Below are positions 9,245 through 18,240 of a stretch of DNA of 64,000 bases, piece after piece (positions within the stretch are counted from its first letter, which is position 1; each line of letters opens with the position of its first letter). The position numbers and the translations under genes are program-made. The DNA comes from an uncultured Marinobacter sp. (lineage in GTDB: Bacteria > Pseudomonadota > Gammaproteobacteria > Pseudomonadales > Oleiphilaceae). The stretch spans positions 16,173 to 80,172 of the forward strand of contig NZ_CAMPJO010000016.1 in assembly GCF_946886895.1 (NCBI RefSeq). Reading direction: 5' to 3'. The notes beneath the pieces were generated by a model. It did not search any database and was not told the DNA's origin. It saw only the letters and a list, made by a program, of their open reading frames with translations.

Positions 9245-9605
9245 AGAGTCAGGGTCGCTTCACTGCCGACGCCAGCCGCCAGCTCAAGACCCAGACATCA
9301 CGGCCTGGGTCTTGCACCCACGCCTGACGCGCCTGTTCACGTGTTGGGCTAGGCCTGGTTGTTGCGGGAAATGATTGGCAACCTGATCGATAATGCGTTG
9401 CGCACACTCCGCCGGGGAGCGAAACCACCCAGACCTTATTGTGCAGATTCCCCAGGACTACGCTCTGGTCATGATGCGGATGGCATTCATACACAGGAAC
9501 GCCCCGCACCCCGTCGCAGCCAAGGTATTCATGAACTTCCTGCTCAGTTACGCCGGTCAGAAGATCCTGGCCCCACGCGTTCAACCCCACTCTAGGGCGC
9601 AGTGA
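9245..9605 (+). pseudogene. Fused remnants of a TctE-like sensor kinase and a periplasmic solute-binding protein
   Basis: Three scraps follow each other in different frames. At about 9256-9292 the sequence reads RFTADASRQLKTQ, a degenerate phospho-acceptor box; the kinase consensus is FTADASHQLRTPL, so His is Arg and Pro is Gln here. At 9359-9400 it reads LLREMIGNLIDNALR, a kinase N-box; the roughly 100 residues that should separate the two boxes are mostly gone. From about 9423, in another frame, it reads DLIVQIPQDYALVMMRMAF and FMNFLLSYAGQKILAPR, the C-terminal end of an iron-type ABC solute-binding protein, up to TGA 9605. Kinase and binding-protein genes of this kind are often neighbours, so one deletion could have fused them. 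The tail overlaps the 3' end of mqo by 14 bases. Confidence 0.75.
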
Positions 9606-11055
9606 CCCGAGTTATTTCCAACTGCTTGTTAACCGCATTACGAATCTCCCGGTAACGCTCGGGATTGCTGGCCAGTGTGTCCAGGTCATCCTCGGGAAAA
9701 ATCGTTTTCAGCTTCTTCTTTGCGGTTTCCCTGGAAAAGACAGACGGCAACAGTTGCTCCAGGCAACGCAACATCACCTCCGGCGAAACCGACGCTCCGG
9801 GCGATGCGCCCAGTAAAGTCCCGTAGGTTTTGTCTTTGGACACGAGTATTTCCGTGCCCATCTGCAAGTCCCCGTCCTTGATAATCTGAACGCGCTGGCC
9901 GGCGTCAACCGGCTTCCAGTCAAACCGGGTACTCAGGCCCGGAGCAAAGCTTTCGAGCTCCTCGAGCATGCTCCTTTCACCTTTGAAGGTCTCTGACACC
10001 AGATATTTGACCAGGGGGAAATGCTCCAGGGTAACGTTCAGCAGGCTCGGGATATCATGCAGGCGGATGGAGGTGAGGTAATCCAGGAATCCACGGCCTT
10101 TCTCGAGAACCGGCTTGAATGACGCAAAAGGACCAAACAGCAGGTAGTGCTTGCCATCCACCACCCGTAAATCCAGATGCGGCACGGACATGGGCGGCGC
10201 ACCCACTTTTGCTTTGCCGTAGGTTTTGGCCGTGTACTGGCTGGCCTGCTCTTCGCTGATCGGAGCCTGCAAAAACCGCCCGCCCACGGGAAAGCCGGTA
10301 AACCGGTTCCGAAACGGCAAGTGGCTATTTTTCAGGAGTGGGAACGCGCCCCCACCGGCACCCACGAAAAGCACATCGGCTCGTTGCTGAACATGGGTTC
10401 CGTTGCGCTCGGCTTCAATCACCCAGCGCCCACTGGGGCTCTTGTGCACGCGCTGCACATGAGTGCCATATTCAATTTTGACACCCAGCTCTTGCACGGC
10501 ATACTCCGCCATGCGTTCCGTTAAGGCCCCGAAGTTAACATCGGTACCGGTTTCAATGACGGTGGCTGCCATTTTTTCATGGCGGGGGCGCCCCTCCATG
10601 GTATAGGGGATCCAGCTTTTTATTTCGTCGAAGTCTTCCGAGTAGCGCATGTGCTCAAAAAAATGATGAGCCGACATTTCCTTGAACCGCAATCGCAGCT
10701 CTTCGATGGCGGATTCGGAAACAATAGTGCAGTGCTTGGTTTGGTTAATGAATGTTTTAGGGTCCTTGATCGCGCCCTTCCCTATCAAATACGCCCAGAA
10801 CTGCTTGGCAACGTTGAACTGGGCATGAATCTTCAGGGCCTTTTCAACCGAAATGACTTCTTCATCCACCGGGGTATAGTTAAGCTCACAGTTGGCTTCA
10901 TGCCCCGTACCGGCGTTGTTGAATGCCCAGGAGTTACCCGCCCCGGGGCCGTCCAGGCGTTCCAGGATGGTGATATCCAGCTCGGGTGCCAGCTCCTTGG
11001 CCAGGGTGGCAAAGGTAGTTCCCATAATGCCTGCGCCGATAATGATTACGTTCAT
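9592..11055 (-). CDS. mqo: Malate:quinone oxidoreductase
   Basis: FAD-dependent, membrane-associated enzyme that oxidises malate to oxaloacetate and passes electrons to the quinone pool, replacing or complementing malate dehydrogenase in the citric acid cycle. At 487 aa it has the normal length. The N-terminal FAD-binding motif is IIIGAGIMGTTFATLAKE (residues about 4-21), followed by GPGAGNSWAFNNAGTGHEAN, typical of Mqo. The C-terminal region has GASPGASVSPEVMLRCLEQL. ATG 11055 is the first start. It is divergent from sdaA with 189 bases between them, which must hold both promoters; no clear boxes were picked out. Confidence 0.97.
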   Translation of the reverse strand: MNVIIIGAGIMGTTFATLAKELAPELDITILERLDGPGAGNSWAFNNAGTGHEANCELNYTPVDEEVISVEKALKIHAQFNVAKQFWAYLIGKGAIKDPKTFINQTKHCTIVSESAIEELRLRFKEMSAHHFFEHMRYSEDFDEIKSWIPYTMEGRPRHEKMAATVIETGTDVNFGALTERMAEYAVQELGVKIEYGTHVQRVHKSPSGRWVIEAERNGTHVQQRADVLFVGAGGGAFPLLKNSHLPFRNRFTGFPVGGRFLQAPISEEQASQYTAKTYGKAKVGAPPMSVPHLDLRVVDGKHYLLFGPFASFKPVLEKGRGFLDYLTSIRLHDIPSLLNVTLEHFPLVKYLVSETFKGERSMLEELESFAPGLSTRFDWKPVDAGQRVQIIKDGDLQMGTEILVSKDKTYGTLLGASPGASVSPEVMLRCLEQLLPSVFSRETAKKKLKTIFPEDDLDTLASNPERYREIRNAVNKQLEITRVTAP

Positions 11056-11244
11056 AAAATCTGCTCGTCAGTGTCAGTTGTTCAGGTAGTCATCAACAAA
11101 GTCTTCGGGCACGAAAGTACCATGCTTTCGGCGTACCCTGTAAATCTGTCGCAATTTATTCTGTCTATGTCGTGCCAGAGCAAATCAGGCATTCAGCATA
11201 GGTCTACCATGACCTTTTAGCCCTTTCACAAAGGGGGATCTGCC

Positions 11245-12627
11245 ATGGCTATCAGCCTGTTCGACATGTTGAAAATAGGCATCGGCCCGTCCAGCTCCCA
11301 TACCATGGGACCAATGTCCGCTGCCCGCCGTTTTGCGCGTGGTCTGGAAAAGGCCAATCGGTTGCGCGACGTTGCCCGGGTGTACATCCAGCTTTTTGGC
11401 TCCCTTGGCGCCACTGGCAAAGGGCATGGTACCGGACCCGCCGTGCTCCTTGGGCTGGAAGGTCACAGGCCAGACACGATTGACCCGGTCATCCTGGCGC
11501 CGCGAATGGAGGAAATTCGTGCCCAGGGCGAACTACGCCTGAACGGCGAACACCCCATAGCCTTCGCAGAAGCCGACGATCTTACCTATCATCGCCATGA
11601 ATCCCTGCCCTATCATCCCAACGGCATGCGATTCACTGCATACAACCATGATGGCAAGGTTGTGCGCGAACGCACCTACTATTCCGTTGGTGGTGGTTTT
11701 GTCGTGGATGAAAAAGCCGCTGGCGCGGATCGCATTGTTGAAGACAAGACCTCTCTGCCCTATCCATTCAAATCGGGGGCCGAGCTGTTACGGCAATGCG
11801 ATACCCACGGCCTGTCCATCGCTGAGATCATGCAGGCCAATGAACAGGTCTGGCGGTCGGAAGCCGATATTCGAGACGGCATTCTGCACATCTGGCAGGT
11901 GATGCAGGACTGCGTACAGAATGGCATCAGCAACGAGGGAATCCTGCCGGGCGGGCTGAAGGTCAAACGCCGGGCTGCCGCCCTTTACGCGTCGCTGATC
12001 GCAAAGGATCGGCAGGACCTGATCACACCCGCGCTAAGTGCCATGGACTGGGTCAATCTCTATGCCCTGGCTGTGAACGAGGAGAACGCAGCCGGCGGCC
12101 GCATGGTCACGGCGCCGACCAACGGAGCGGCGGGCATTATTCCGGCGGTGTTGCACTACTATTGGCACTGGTGCCCCAATGCCAATGAAGACGGGGTCAT
12201 CCGCTTCCTGCTCACTGCCGCCGCCATTGGCATCCTGTTCAAGGAAAATGCATCCATCTCCGGCGCCGAAGTTGGCTGCCAGGGCGAGGTGGGCTCGGCC
12301 TGTGCCATGGCGGCAGCTGGTCTTGCGGCCGCGACCGGCGGCACACCAGGACAGGTGGAAAACGCGGCGGAAATCGGTATGGAGCACCACCTGGGGCTGA
12401 CCTGCGACCCCATCGGGGGACTGGTACAGGTCCCCTGCATTGAACGCAACGCGGTTGGTGCCGTTAAGGCAATCAATGCCGCCGTTATGGCGTTGCGTGG
12501 CAACGGCGAGCATTTTGTCTCTCTCGACAAGGTCATCCACACCATGCGGGAAACCGGTCGGGACATGCTGGACAAGTATAAGGAAACGTCGCGCGGCGGC
12601 CTGGCAGTGAACATAATCGAGTGCTGA
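11245..12627 (+). CDS. sdaA: L-serine ammonia-lyase, iron-sulfur type
   Basis: Deaminates L-serine to pyruvate and ammonia using a [4Fe-4S] cluster. The protein of 460 aa is the fused single-chain form. The N-terminal domain begins [20 protein letters not shown], the signature of the beta domain, and the alpha domain carries cluster cysteines in [10 protein letters not shown] (near 344-352) and in [13 protein letters not shown] (near 386-398). An AAAGGGGGATCTGCC precedes the ATG, giving a good ribosome site. It stands alone and diverges from mqo; both feed central carbon metabolism. Confidence 0.97.
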   Translation: MAISLFDMLKIGIGPSSSHTMGPMSAARRFARGLEKANRLRDVARVYIQLFGSLGATGKGHGTGPAVLLGLEGHRPDTIDPVILAPRMEEIRAQGELRLNGEHPIAFAEADDLTYHRHESLPYHPNGMRFTAYNHDGKVVRERTYYSVGGGFVVDEKAAGADRIVEDKTSLPYPFKSGAELLRQCDTHGLSIAEIMQANEQVWRSEADIRDGILHIWQVMQDCVQNGISNEGILPGGLKVKRRAAALYASLIAKDRQDLITPALSAMDWVNLYALAVNEENAAGGRMVTAPTNGAAGIIPAVLHYYWHWCPNANEDGVIRFLLTAAAIGILFKENASISGAEVGCQGEVGSACAMAAAGLAAATGGTPGQVENAAEIGMEHHLGLTCDPIGGLVQVPCIERNAVGAVKAINAAVMALRGNGEHFVSLDKVIHTMRETGRDMLDKYKETSRGGLAVNIIEC

Positions 12628-12701
12628 AACCCGCTCGAAAACCCCAAAACCCTTACTGAAAGGAGATGCACGGGTTCACGAACGGATTTTCGTCTGACTG
12701 C

Positions 12702-14075
12702 TCACGTAGCCGCAACGAGCTTCCCACGCTCTGACCAGGGCTCCTCCCGTACCGGAAGGTGAATCAGCGCAGACACCGCACCAACGCCCACCCCGATCCA
12801 CCACACCAGGGTGTAATTGTGATAGAGGTCATACATCGCACCGCCAAGCCAGACCCCGAGGAAGCCGCCCAACTGGTGGGAAAAGAACACCAGTCCGTAC
12901 AGGGTGCCCATGTAACGCAGGCCATATATCTGCGCCACCAGGCCAGAGGTCAGCGGTACGGTGGCCAGCCACAGGGAGCCCATGGCAATGGAGAACATGA
13001 CCACGGTTTCCGGCGTGATGGGCGTCATGATAAACACCGCCGCAACCACAGTGCGGAGGAGATAAACCGTGGCCAGCAGGTACTTTCTCGAATACTTGTT
13101 CCCGAGCCACCCCGCCAGCAACGTGCCCCCGATGTTGAACAGACCGATCAGGGCAATGGAGATAGCCCCCAGGGACGTGAGCGTGGTGATGCCAAGAGAG
13201 TGAATGAGACTCCCCGGGCTCACGGCGCCACACATCTCGGTAATGAAAGCCGGAAAATGCGCGGTAATAAACGCCAGTTGATAACCGCAGGAGAAGAATC
13301 CGATAAAGATAAACAGGAAGGTCGGGTCCTTGATGGCTCGCTTCAGCACGGTGCCCATCTGCTCGTCGGTATCCGAGGTTTTTTCCGGCACCGGTGCACG
13401 CATCAGCGTGAGTGCCAGCAACGACACCAGAATGAACCCCGCAAACGCCAGGAACACGGACTGCCAGGGCATCTGGCTCAACAGTAGCTGGGCCACCGGC
13501 GGCCCCACGATCTGCCCGGCTGAACCGGCTGCCGTGGCAATCCCCAGTGCCAGCGACCGGTGCTTATCGGAGGCGGCGCGGCCAACCACCGCCAGGATAA
13601 CGCCAAACCCGGTTCCGGCGATCCCGAAACCGACCAGTATCTCCAGCAGTTGATGCTGGCCCGGCGTAATGGCGTAAGACGAGAGCACCAGGCCGACAAT
13701 GTAGCAAGCCGCGCCGGCCATGATGGCTTTCCGATCACCGTACTTCTCGGCAAAGGCACTGAACAGGGGCTGCCCAATGCCCCAGAACAGGTTCTGAATG
13801 GCGATGGCGAGCGAGAAATCCGCCCTTGGCCAGTCGAATTCCATGGCGATGGGCAACTGAAACAGACCAAACGAGGCGCGGACCGCAAAACTGACAAGAA
13901 TGATGATACACCCGGCGATCAGCACGGGGTTGATCAGGGTGGCGTATTGCCCTGGCGCCGCTGCGGTCTTTTCCATTCCCGTTTTTCGTCCGGTTACGTG
14001 TGGTAGTGAAAACGACATTCTATGGGAATCGGCACACAAGGTGTTAGCGGCGTCAAAGGTGCCGAAGACAGTCAA
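12702..14075 (-). CDS. MFS transporter, OxlT-like monocarboxylate/oxalate type
   Basis: Twelve-helix major facilitator protein. The frame opens at 14075, but the first 33 residues are hydrophilic and unlike the family. In-frame ATGs at 14018 and 13976 (MEKTAAAPGQYATLINPVL) are likelier starts, giving about 425 aa for the latter. Motifs include FSAFAEKYGDRKAIMAGA after helix 2, the MFS motif A region, and helix 5 with GSAGQIVGPPVAQLLL. The family moves anions such as oxalate/formate or monocarboxylates. The substrate is unknown. It converges with sdaA, with 74 bases between them. Confidence 0.85.
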   Translation of the reverse strand: MTVFGTFDAANTLCADSHRMSFSLPHVTGRKTGMEKTAAAPGQYATLINPVLIAGCIIILVSFAVRASFGLFQLPIAMEFDWPRADFSLAIAIQNLFWGIGQPLFSAFAEKYGDRKAIMAGAACYIVGLVLSSYAITPGQHQLLEILVGFGIAGTGFGVILAVVGRAASDKHRSLALGIATAAGSAGQIVGPPVAQLLLSQMPWQSVFLAFAGFILVSLLALTLMRAPVPEKTSDTDEQMGTVLKRAIKDPTFLFIFIGFFSCGYQLAFITAHFPAFITEMCGAVSPGSLIHSLGITTLTSLGAISIALIGLFNIGGTLLAGWLGNKYSRKYLLATVYLLRTVVAAVFIMTPITPETVVMFSIAMGSLWLATVPLTSGLVAQIYGLRYMGTLYGLVFFSHQLGGFLGVWLGGAMYDLYHNYTLVWWIGVGVGAVSALIHLPVREEPWSERGKLVAAT

Positions 14076-14157
14076 CTCCTCACCGGCTCACAACTCCCCG
14101 AGCACGGCAGCGACGGCTGGCTGTTGTGATGGAGTTTTCGTGACCGGCCACTGGCGT

Positions 14158-14191
14158 TATACTTGGCCACCTAATCCAGTTGGTTCAACCA
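14158..14191 (+). promoter_or_regulatory. Candidate -10 box and palindromic operator ahead of the TetR gene
   Basis: TATACT at 14158-14163 could be a -10 box (a -35 box is poor). A perfect palindrome, TGGTT-C-AACCA, at 14181-14191 sits between it and the TetR start at 14203, where an autorepressing TetR protein would bind. The assignment is an inference from position and symmetry. Confidence 0.4.
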
Positions 14192-14202
14192 GGTGAACTC
14201 CG

Positions 14203-14808
14203 ATGGCCAGACACGCCCGCTACGATCGCAAGACCGCCCTTGAAAAGGCAATAGTCCTGTTCTGGGAAAAAGGCTATCAGGGCAGTTCCATGAAGCAGAT
14301 CGAGCAGGCGCTGGATATGCGGCCAGGCAGTATTTACGCCACGTTTGGCAACAAGGATGGTCTGTTTTCCGAGGCACTGGCCACCTACGCCGAGCAGGGT
14401 GGCCGGGAAATGGCCGCGCATATGTCCGGCTATGAGTCTGTGCTCGATGGCATCCAGGATTACCTCCGAATGGTAGCCGCGGACTGTGGGTCCGGCGACA
14501 CGACGCCGGCCAGGGCCTGCATGATCGTGAAATCCCTGCTTGAGTCCAGCCATACCCAGCCGGCCATCAAATCCCAATCACTGGCCATCATGGCCGCCAT
14601 TGAGTCCTCATTTACCGCATTATTGGAGCAGGCCAAAACCCGCGGCGAGTTGGCGGAAAGTACCGATTGCCCCCGGTTAGCCCGGTTATTCCAGGCACAA
14701 CTGGTGGGGCTTCGAGCGGTCGCGGAACGTGAGCTTGGCCAGGAGGCACTGGCCCAACTGGCTGATGATATGGCAGGCGTCATTGAGCACTACCGGGTCA
14801 GGCACTGA
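14203..14808 (+). CDS. TetR-family transcriptional repressor
   Basis: Regulator of 201 aa. The N-terminal helix-turn-helix covers residues about 10-56, with EKAIVLFWEKGYQGSSMKQI and MRPGSIYATFGNKDGLFSEAL. The C-terminal half is a helical ligand-binding and dimer domain. It is followed after 8 bases by an MFS drug-type exporter in the same direction, so it most likely represses that exporter until a toxic substrate binds; this is inferred from the arrangement. A palindrome just upstream of its start could be its operator. Confidence 0.93.
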   Translation: MARHARYDRKTALEKAIVLFWEKGYQGSSMKQIEQALDMRPGSIYATFGNKDGLFSEALATYAEQGGREMAAHMSGYESVLDGIQDYLRMVAADCGSGDTTPARACMIVKSLLESSHTQPAIKSQSLAIMAAIESSFTALLEQAKTRGELAESTDCPRLARLFQAQLVGLRAVAERELGQEALAQLADDMAGVIEHYRVRH

Positions 14809-14816
14809 CTCTACTG

Positions 14817-16022
14817 ATGTCGACCCCCCTTTCTCCCCCGTTCTCCAGGGCAAGGACCCTGTTCATCCTGTTCTCCCTGGCACTGGGCGGGTTTGGCATC
14901 GGCACCGGCGAATTTGCCATCATGGGCCTGATGCCCAATATGGCGGTTGATCTGGGGGTCAGTGAGCCCCAGATCGGCCACCTGATCAGTGCCTATGCCC
15001 TGGGGGTCGTAGTGGGTGCGCCCTTGCTCGCCATCTTCGGCGCAAAGCTGTTTCGCCGCCACCTGCTTATTGCGCTTATGCTGTTCTACGCCGTCGGCAA
15101 TCTGGCCAGCGCCCTCATCGCCCAATACGAATGGCTGCTGGTGTTCCGCTTTATTGCCGGGCTTCCTCACGGTGCCTATTTCGGTGTGGCGGCCCTGGTT
15201 GCGGCCTCTCTGGTGCCGGCAGGCCAGCGGGCCAAGGCCGTCAGCCTGGTGATGATGGGGCTCGCCACTGCGTTGCTGATCGGCAACCCGCTAGCAACCG
15301 TGCTTGGGCAACACCTGGACTGGCAATACGCCTTTGCCTTCGTGGGTGTGATTGCCGCGCTCACCAGTGCCCTTATTTTCGTCACCCTGCCCGCAAATCC
15401 CGACGAACAGCGGAATAGCCCCTTCCACGAGTTGAGCGCGTTCAACCGCCGTGAAATCTGGTATCCACTGGCGATCGGCGCAATCGGATTTGCCGGCATG
15501 TTCTGTGTGTTCAGTTACCTTGCGCCCACACTGCTGGAAGTGACTGGTGCGGACCCCTTCTGGATTCCAATCGCACTGGCCGTATTTGGCCTGGGTGGTT
15601 TCGTGGGCAACATGCTCGGCGGGTGGTTGTTCGATAAACTGGGATTTCAGAGCGTTGGCTGGATGCTGGTGTGGAGTATTGCCATGTTGTTGCTGTTTCC
15701 GCTGGCAACCACATCGGTCTGGTCGCTGTTGCCCGTCTGCTTTCTGGTCGCGTTAATGGTGGCGCTGGGCCCGGCCCTGCAAACGCACCTGATGGATGTC
15801 GCGGAAGGCGCACAGACACTTGCGGCTGCGTCGCATCATGCCGCGTTCAATGTTGCCAATGCGCTGGGGCCCTGGCTTGGTGGTCTGGCGATCAGTGGCG
15901 GAATGGGATGGCAATCAACGGGGTATGTGGGCGCTGCCACGGCCGTGGCCGGCCTGGTCATCTTCTTTTTCGGGCTGCGTCAGCAGCGGATGTCTGGTGA
16001 ACAGCTTCCCCAGACATCCTGA
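14817..16022 (+). CDS. MFS exporter, AraJ/YdhP-like (DHA1)
   Basis: Twelve-helix transporter of 401 aa with GIGTGEFAIMGLMPNMAVDL at helix 1, the pattern of the AraJ/YdhP/PbuE subgroup that exports sugars, nucleosides or drugs. Motif A is in AIFGAKLFRRHLLIAL. It sits 8 bases after the TetR gene and is probably cotranscribed with it and controlled by it. The substrate is unknown. Confidence 0.92.
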   Translation: MSTPLSPPFSRARTLFILFSLALGGFGIGTGEFAIMGLMPNMAVDLGVSEPQIGHLISAYALGVVVGAPLLAIFGAKLFRRHLLIALMLFYAVGNLASALIAQYEWLLVFRFIAGLPHGAYFGVAALVAASLVPAGQRAKAVSLVMMGLATALLIGNPLATVLGQHLDWQYAFAFVGVIAALTSALIFVTLPANPDEQRNSPFHELSAFNRREIWYPLAIGAIGFAGMFCVFSYLAPTLLEVTGADPFWIPIALAVFGLGGFVGNMLGGWLFDKLGFQSVGWMLVWSIAMLLLFPLATTSVWSLLPVCFLVALMVALGPALQTHLMDVAEGAQTLAAASHHAAFNVANALGPWLGGLAISGGMGWQSTGYVGAATAVAGLVIFFFGLRQQRMSGEQLPQTS

Positions 16023-16055
16023 TGCGCACTTCCGGGTTTTAAAAGCTTCCGGTTT

Positions 16056-16208
16056 TCAGAACTTCCAGAACGGCGTGCTCAGCTTCTGCTCAACGAGCTC
16101 AGGCGGATAGCCAACGTCTTTGAGCAGACGAGGGTCCATAGTTGTAACCAGATGAACGAAATGGCGCTTCATTCTCCATCCTTTATACCAGGTTGCTGCT
16201 GTTTTCAT
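16056..16208 (-). CDS. DUF1127 small protein (YjiS-like), 50 aa
   Basis: ATG 16208 to TGA 16056, starting MKTAATWYKGWRMKRHFVHL. The C-terminal half TTMDPRLLKDVGYPPELVEQ matches the DUF1127 core (LxxLDDRxLxDIGLxRxxI). DUF1127 proteins are short, Arg-rich and often RNA-binding or regulatory; in alphaproteobacteria some influence phosphate or RNA metabolism. It converges with the MFS gene, 33 bases away. Confidence 0.7.
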   Translation of the reverse strand: MKTAATWYKGWRMKRHFVHLVTTMDPRLLKDVGYPPELVEQKLSTPFWKF

Positions 16209-16379
16209 GTCGATGTCCACTCTTTGGTAACAGTTAAACGGATAAACCGTCGTTGGTTTTAATTAGTTACCTATTTTATGGACATCCCGCATAACCCCAA
16301 ATACTTGGAAACCACTATCCGGCGCCATTCGCGCCGTCCAGGGCCTAACGATTTATACCTATCCCTCCCCTGGTGGGTA

Positions 16380-16634
16380 CTATCCGGCCCCGTTCGATTT
16401 GCGGAGAAGTTCCTGATACAGCTCATCCTTGAGATGGGCCCGTTGTTGCTTCATGCGGTGAAGTTTGTCGTCTCCAATCGGGGAATCCCTGAGCTCCAGC
16501 CCCTCGATTTCCTGGTCCAGATCCGAGTACTGCTTCATGCGATCCTGAAAATGGAGGTCGTTGGTTTTCAGTTCGTCAATCAGGTTGCTGTACTGCGGAA
16601 ACTCGTTGTGAAGCTCGTGATTGGAAATACCCAT
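16380..16634 (-). CDS. YdcH/DUF465 family small coiled-coil protein
   Basis: Protein of 84 aa starting MGISNHELHNEFPQYSNLID. The ATG at 16634 is preferred over 16679 because AAGGAG lies 9 bases upstream of it. The rest is one helical hairpin with the family pattern FxxRMxxYxxLDxEIxxLE and LKRxRxxLKDELYxxL (here QQRAHLKDELYQELLRK). Function unknown; these cytoplasmic proteins are common in proteobacteria. Confidence 0.88.
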   Translation of the reverse strand: MGISNHELHNEFPQYSNLIDELKTNDLHFQDRMKQYSDLDQEIEGLELRDSPIGDDKLHRMKQQRAHLKDELYQELLRKSNGAG

Positions 16635-16797
16635 GCTGCTGCACTCCTTCTGACAGTGTATTGCTGATACGTTCTTCATTCAGCATAGACGAGCATGCCA
16701 ATTTAAGGGCGTCTTTGACAAATCGCTAATTACACACAATCGTTCAGGGGTATAGCATGGTGAAACGCTCATCAGATACGCCTTGGGACACTCGCGA

Positions 16798-17766
16798 ATG
16801 ACCTTTGCACGAATTACCGGCACCGGCTCTTACCTGCCAGACAATGTTGTGACCAACAAAGACCTTGAGAAAATGGTCGACACCACGGATCAGTGGATTC
16901 GCGAGCGCACGGGCATAGAGCGAAGGCACATCGCGGTTGAGGGCCAGACCACCGTGGACCTTGCGGAGCAGGCCGCGAAAAACGCCATCGACGCGGCGGG
17001 TATCCAGGCTGATGATATCGACCTGATTGTATTCGCCACGTCCACCCCCGACAAAATCTTCCCCAGCTCTGCCTGTATTCTCCAGGCCCGGCTGGGTATT
17101 CATGGCTGCCCGGCGTTTGATATCCAGGCGGTCTGCAGCGGTTTTGTCTACGCACTGGCAACCGCGGAAAAATTCATCAAAACCGGCAGCAGCAAAAAGG
17201 CGCTTGTCATCGGAGCCGAGGTGTTCTCCCGCATCATTAACTGGGAAGACCGTGGCACCTGTGTGCTCTTCGGCGACGGTGCCGGTGCCGTTATCCTGGA
17301 GGCCAGCGAGGAAACCGGCATCCTGTCAACGCATATCCACGCGGATGGCCAGTACGAAGATCTGCTCCACGTACCCTGTGGCATTGCCCACGAATACGAC
17401 CAGGTGAAGGCCGGGCGCGCGTTTGTGGAAATGAAAGGCAATGAAGTGTTCAAAGTGGCCGTGAACACCCTCGGCAAGATCGTCGACGAAACCCTCGAAG
17501 CCAACCAGATGCAAAAGTCCGATATTGACTGGCTGGTCCCTCATCAGGCGAACCTGCGGATCATTTCCGCTACCGCCAGAAAACTGAACATGCCCATGGA
17601 CCAGGTGGTTGTCACGGTCAACGAGCACGGTAATACCTCCGCCGCCTCAATCCCGCTTGCCCTGGACGTCGCGGTTCGTGACGGGCGAATCAAGCGTAAT
17701 GAGGTGGTGCTTCTGGAGGCCTTTGGCGGCGGCTTCACCTGGGGGTCGGCACTTCTGAGATACTGA
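16798..17766 (+). CDS. fabH: 3-oxoacyl-ACP synthase III
   Basis: Condenses acetyl-CoA (or another acyl-CoA) with malonyl-ACP to start fatty acid chains. At 322 aa it has the usual length. The start is ATG 16798 ([16 protein letters not shown]) rather than the TTG five codons upstream. The catalytic triad is visible: Cys113 in [10 protein letters not shown], His249 in [10 protein letters not shown] and Asn279 in [15 protein letters not shown]. It ends [13 protein letters not shown]. It is not in a fab cluster here, so it may be a second copy with a different acyl preference; the sequence alone does not say. Confidence 0.96.
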   Translation: MTFARITGTGSYLPDNVVTNKDLEKMVDTTDQWIRERTGIERRHIAVEGQTTVDLAEQAAKNAIDAAGIQADDIDLIVFATSTPDKIFPSSACILQARLGIHGCPAFDIQAVCSGFVYALATAEKFIKTGSSKKALVIGAEVFSRIINWEDRGTCVLFGDGAGAVILEASEETGILSTHIHADGQYEDLLHVPCGIAHEYDQVKAGRAFVEMKGNEVFKVAVNTLGKIVDETLEANQMQKSDIDWLVPHQANLRIISATARKLNMPMDQVVVTVNEHGNTSAASIPLALDVAVRDGRIKRNEVVLLEAFGGGFTWGSALLRY

Positions 17767-17804
17767 TACTCTCTGTCACTTTCCCATCGCTCTTCCCCGT
17801 TTTT

Positions 17805-17832
17805 ACGGGTATCAGCAGCCGTTGATACCCGT
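17805..17832 (+). terminator. Strong hairpin after fabH
   Basis: A perfect 10-base inverted repeat, ACGGGTATCA (17805-17814) and TGATACCCGT (17823-17832), with an 8-base loop, lies 38 bases after the fabH stop. No T-run follows on the plus strand, so termination would be imperfect. Confidence 0.55.
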
Positions 17833-17863
17833 TGCCATTGAGTTAACCCAGCCCCGTCGGCTA

Positions 17864-17883
17864 TACTGTTTTTTTGTACAGTA
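17864..17883 (+). promoter_or_regulatory. LexA (SOS) box upstream of yebG
   Basis: TACTGT-N8-ACAGTA, i.e. CTG-N10-CAG with both outer TA pairs, matches the gammaproteobacterial LexA consensus almost exactly. It sits 28 bases before the yebG start, as in other bacteria where YebG is an SOS gene. Confidence 0.9.
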
Positions 17884-17911
17884 TACATCACGCTCACTGC
17901 GAGGAATGACC

Positions 17912-18190
17912 ATGGCAGTACAAGCAGTCTACTTTTCCGATAGGGACGGCCTGGATATGGCACTGAAACATCCTGAGACGATGCTGTTCACCTCAAAAGC
18001 CGATGCCGACGCCCGCGACAAGGTTCTGGAGCTGGCCGAAGAAATCCAGGCGTTTCTCGGCCGCAAGGTGGACGGCCTTGGCGATGACCTGGCCGAACGC
18101 TGTGCCATGGCCATTGCCGAAGAAAAAGACCTGTTCCAGAAGGCCCTGAAGAAGCCAGAGCTACTCAATTCGGAGCAGAACCCGGAGTAG
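17912..18190 (+). CDS. yebG: YebG-family SOS-response protein
   Basis: Small protein of 92 aa starting MAVQAVYFSDRDGLDMAL, with the family core MLFTSKADADARDKVLELAE and AMAIAEEKDLFQKALKKPEL. ATG 17912 is preferred because GAGG lies 7 bases upstream; an ATG two codons earlier is possible. YebG is a DNA-damage-inducible protein of unknown biochemical role. The LexA box at 17864-17883 supports both the identity and SOS control. Confidence 0.92.
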   Translation: MAVQAVYFSDRDGLDMALKHPETMLFTSKADADARDKVLELAEEIQAFLGRKVDGLGDDLAERCAMAIAEEKDLFQKALKKPELLNSEQNPE

Positions 18191-18212
18191 GAACCGAGGC
18201 AGGAAGAGAATC

Positions 18213-18238
18213 AACGGCGGCCCCGCAGGGCCGCCGTT
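18213..18238. terminator. Bidirectional hairpin between yebG and dabA
   Basis: An 11-base GC-rich perfect stem, AACGGCGGCCC and GGGCCGCCGTT, around a 4-base CGCA loop lies between two convergent genes. The outer A/T pairs give short T-tails in both directions. Confidence 0.8.
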
Positions 18239-18240
18239 CG

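Noticed and set aside
9249..9590. Open frame of 113 codons on the minus strand
   Set aside because: It lies opposite the kinase and binding-protein remnants. The plus-strand reading matches known families; the minus reading does not.
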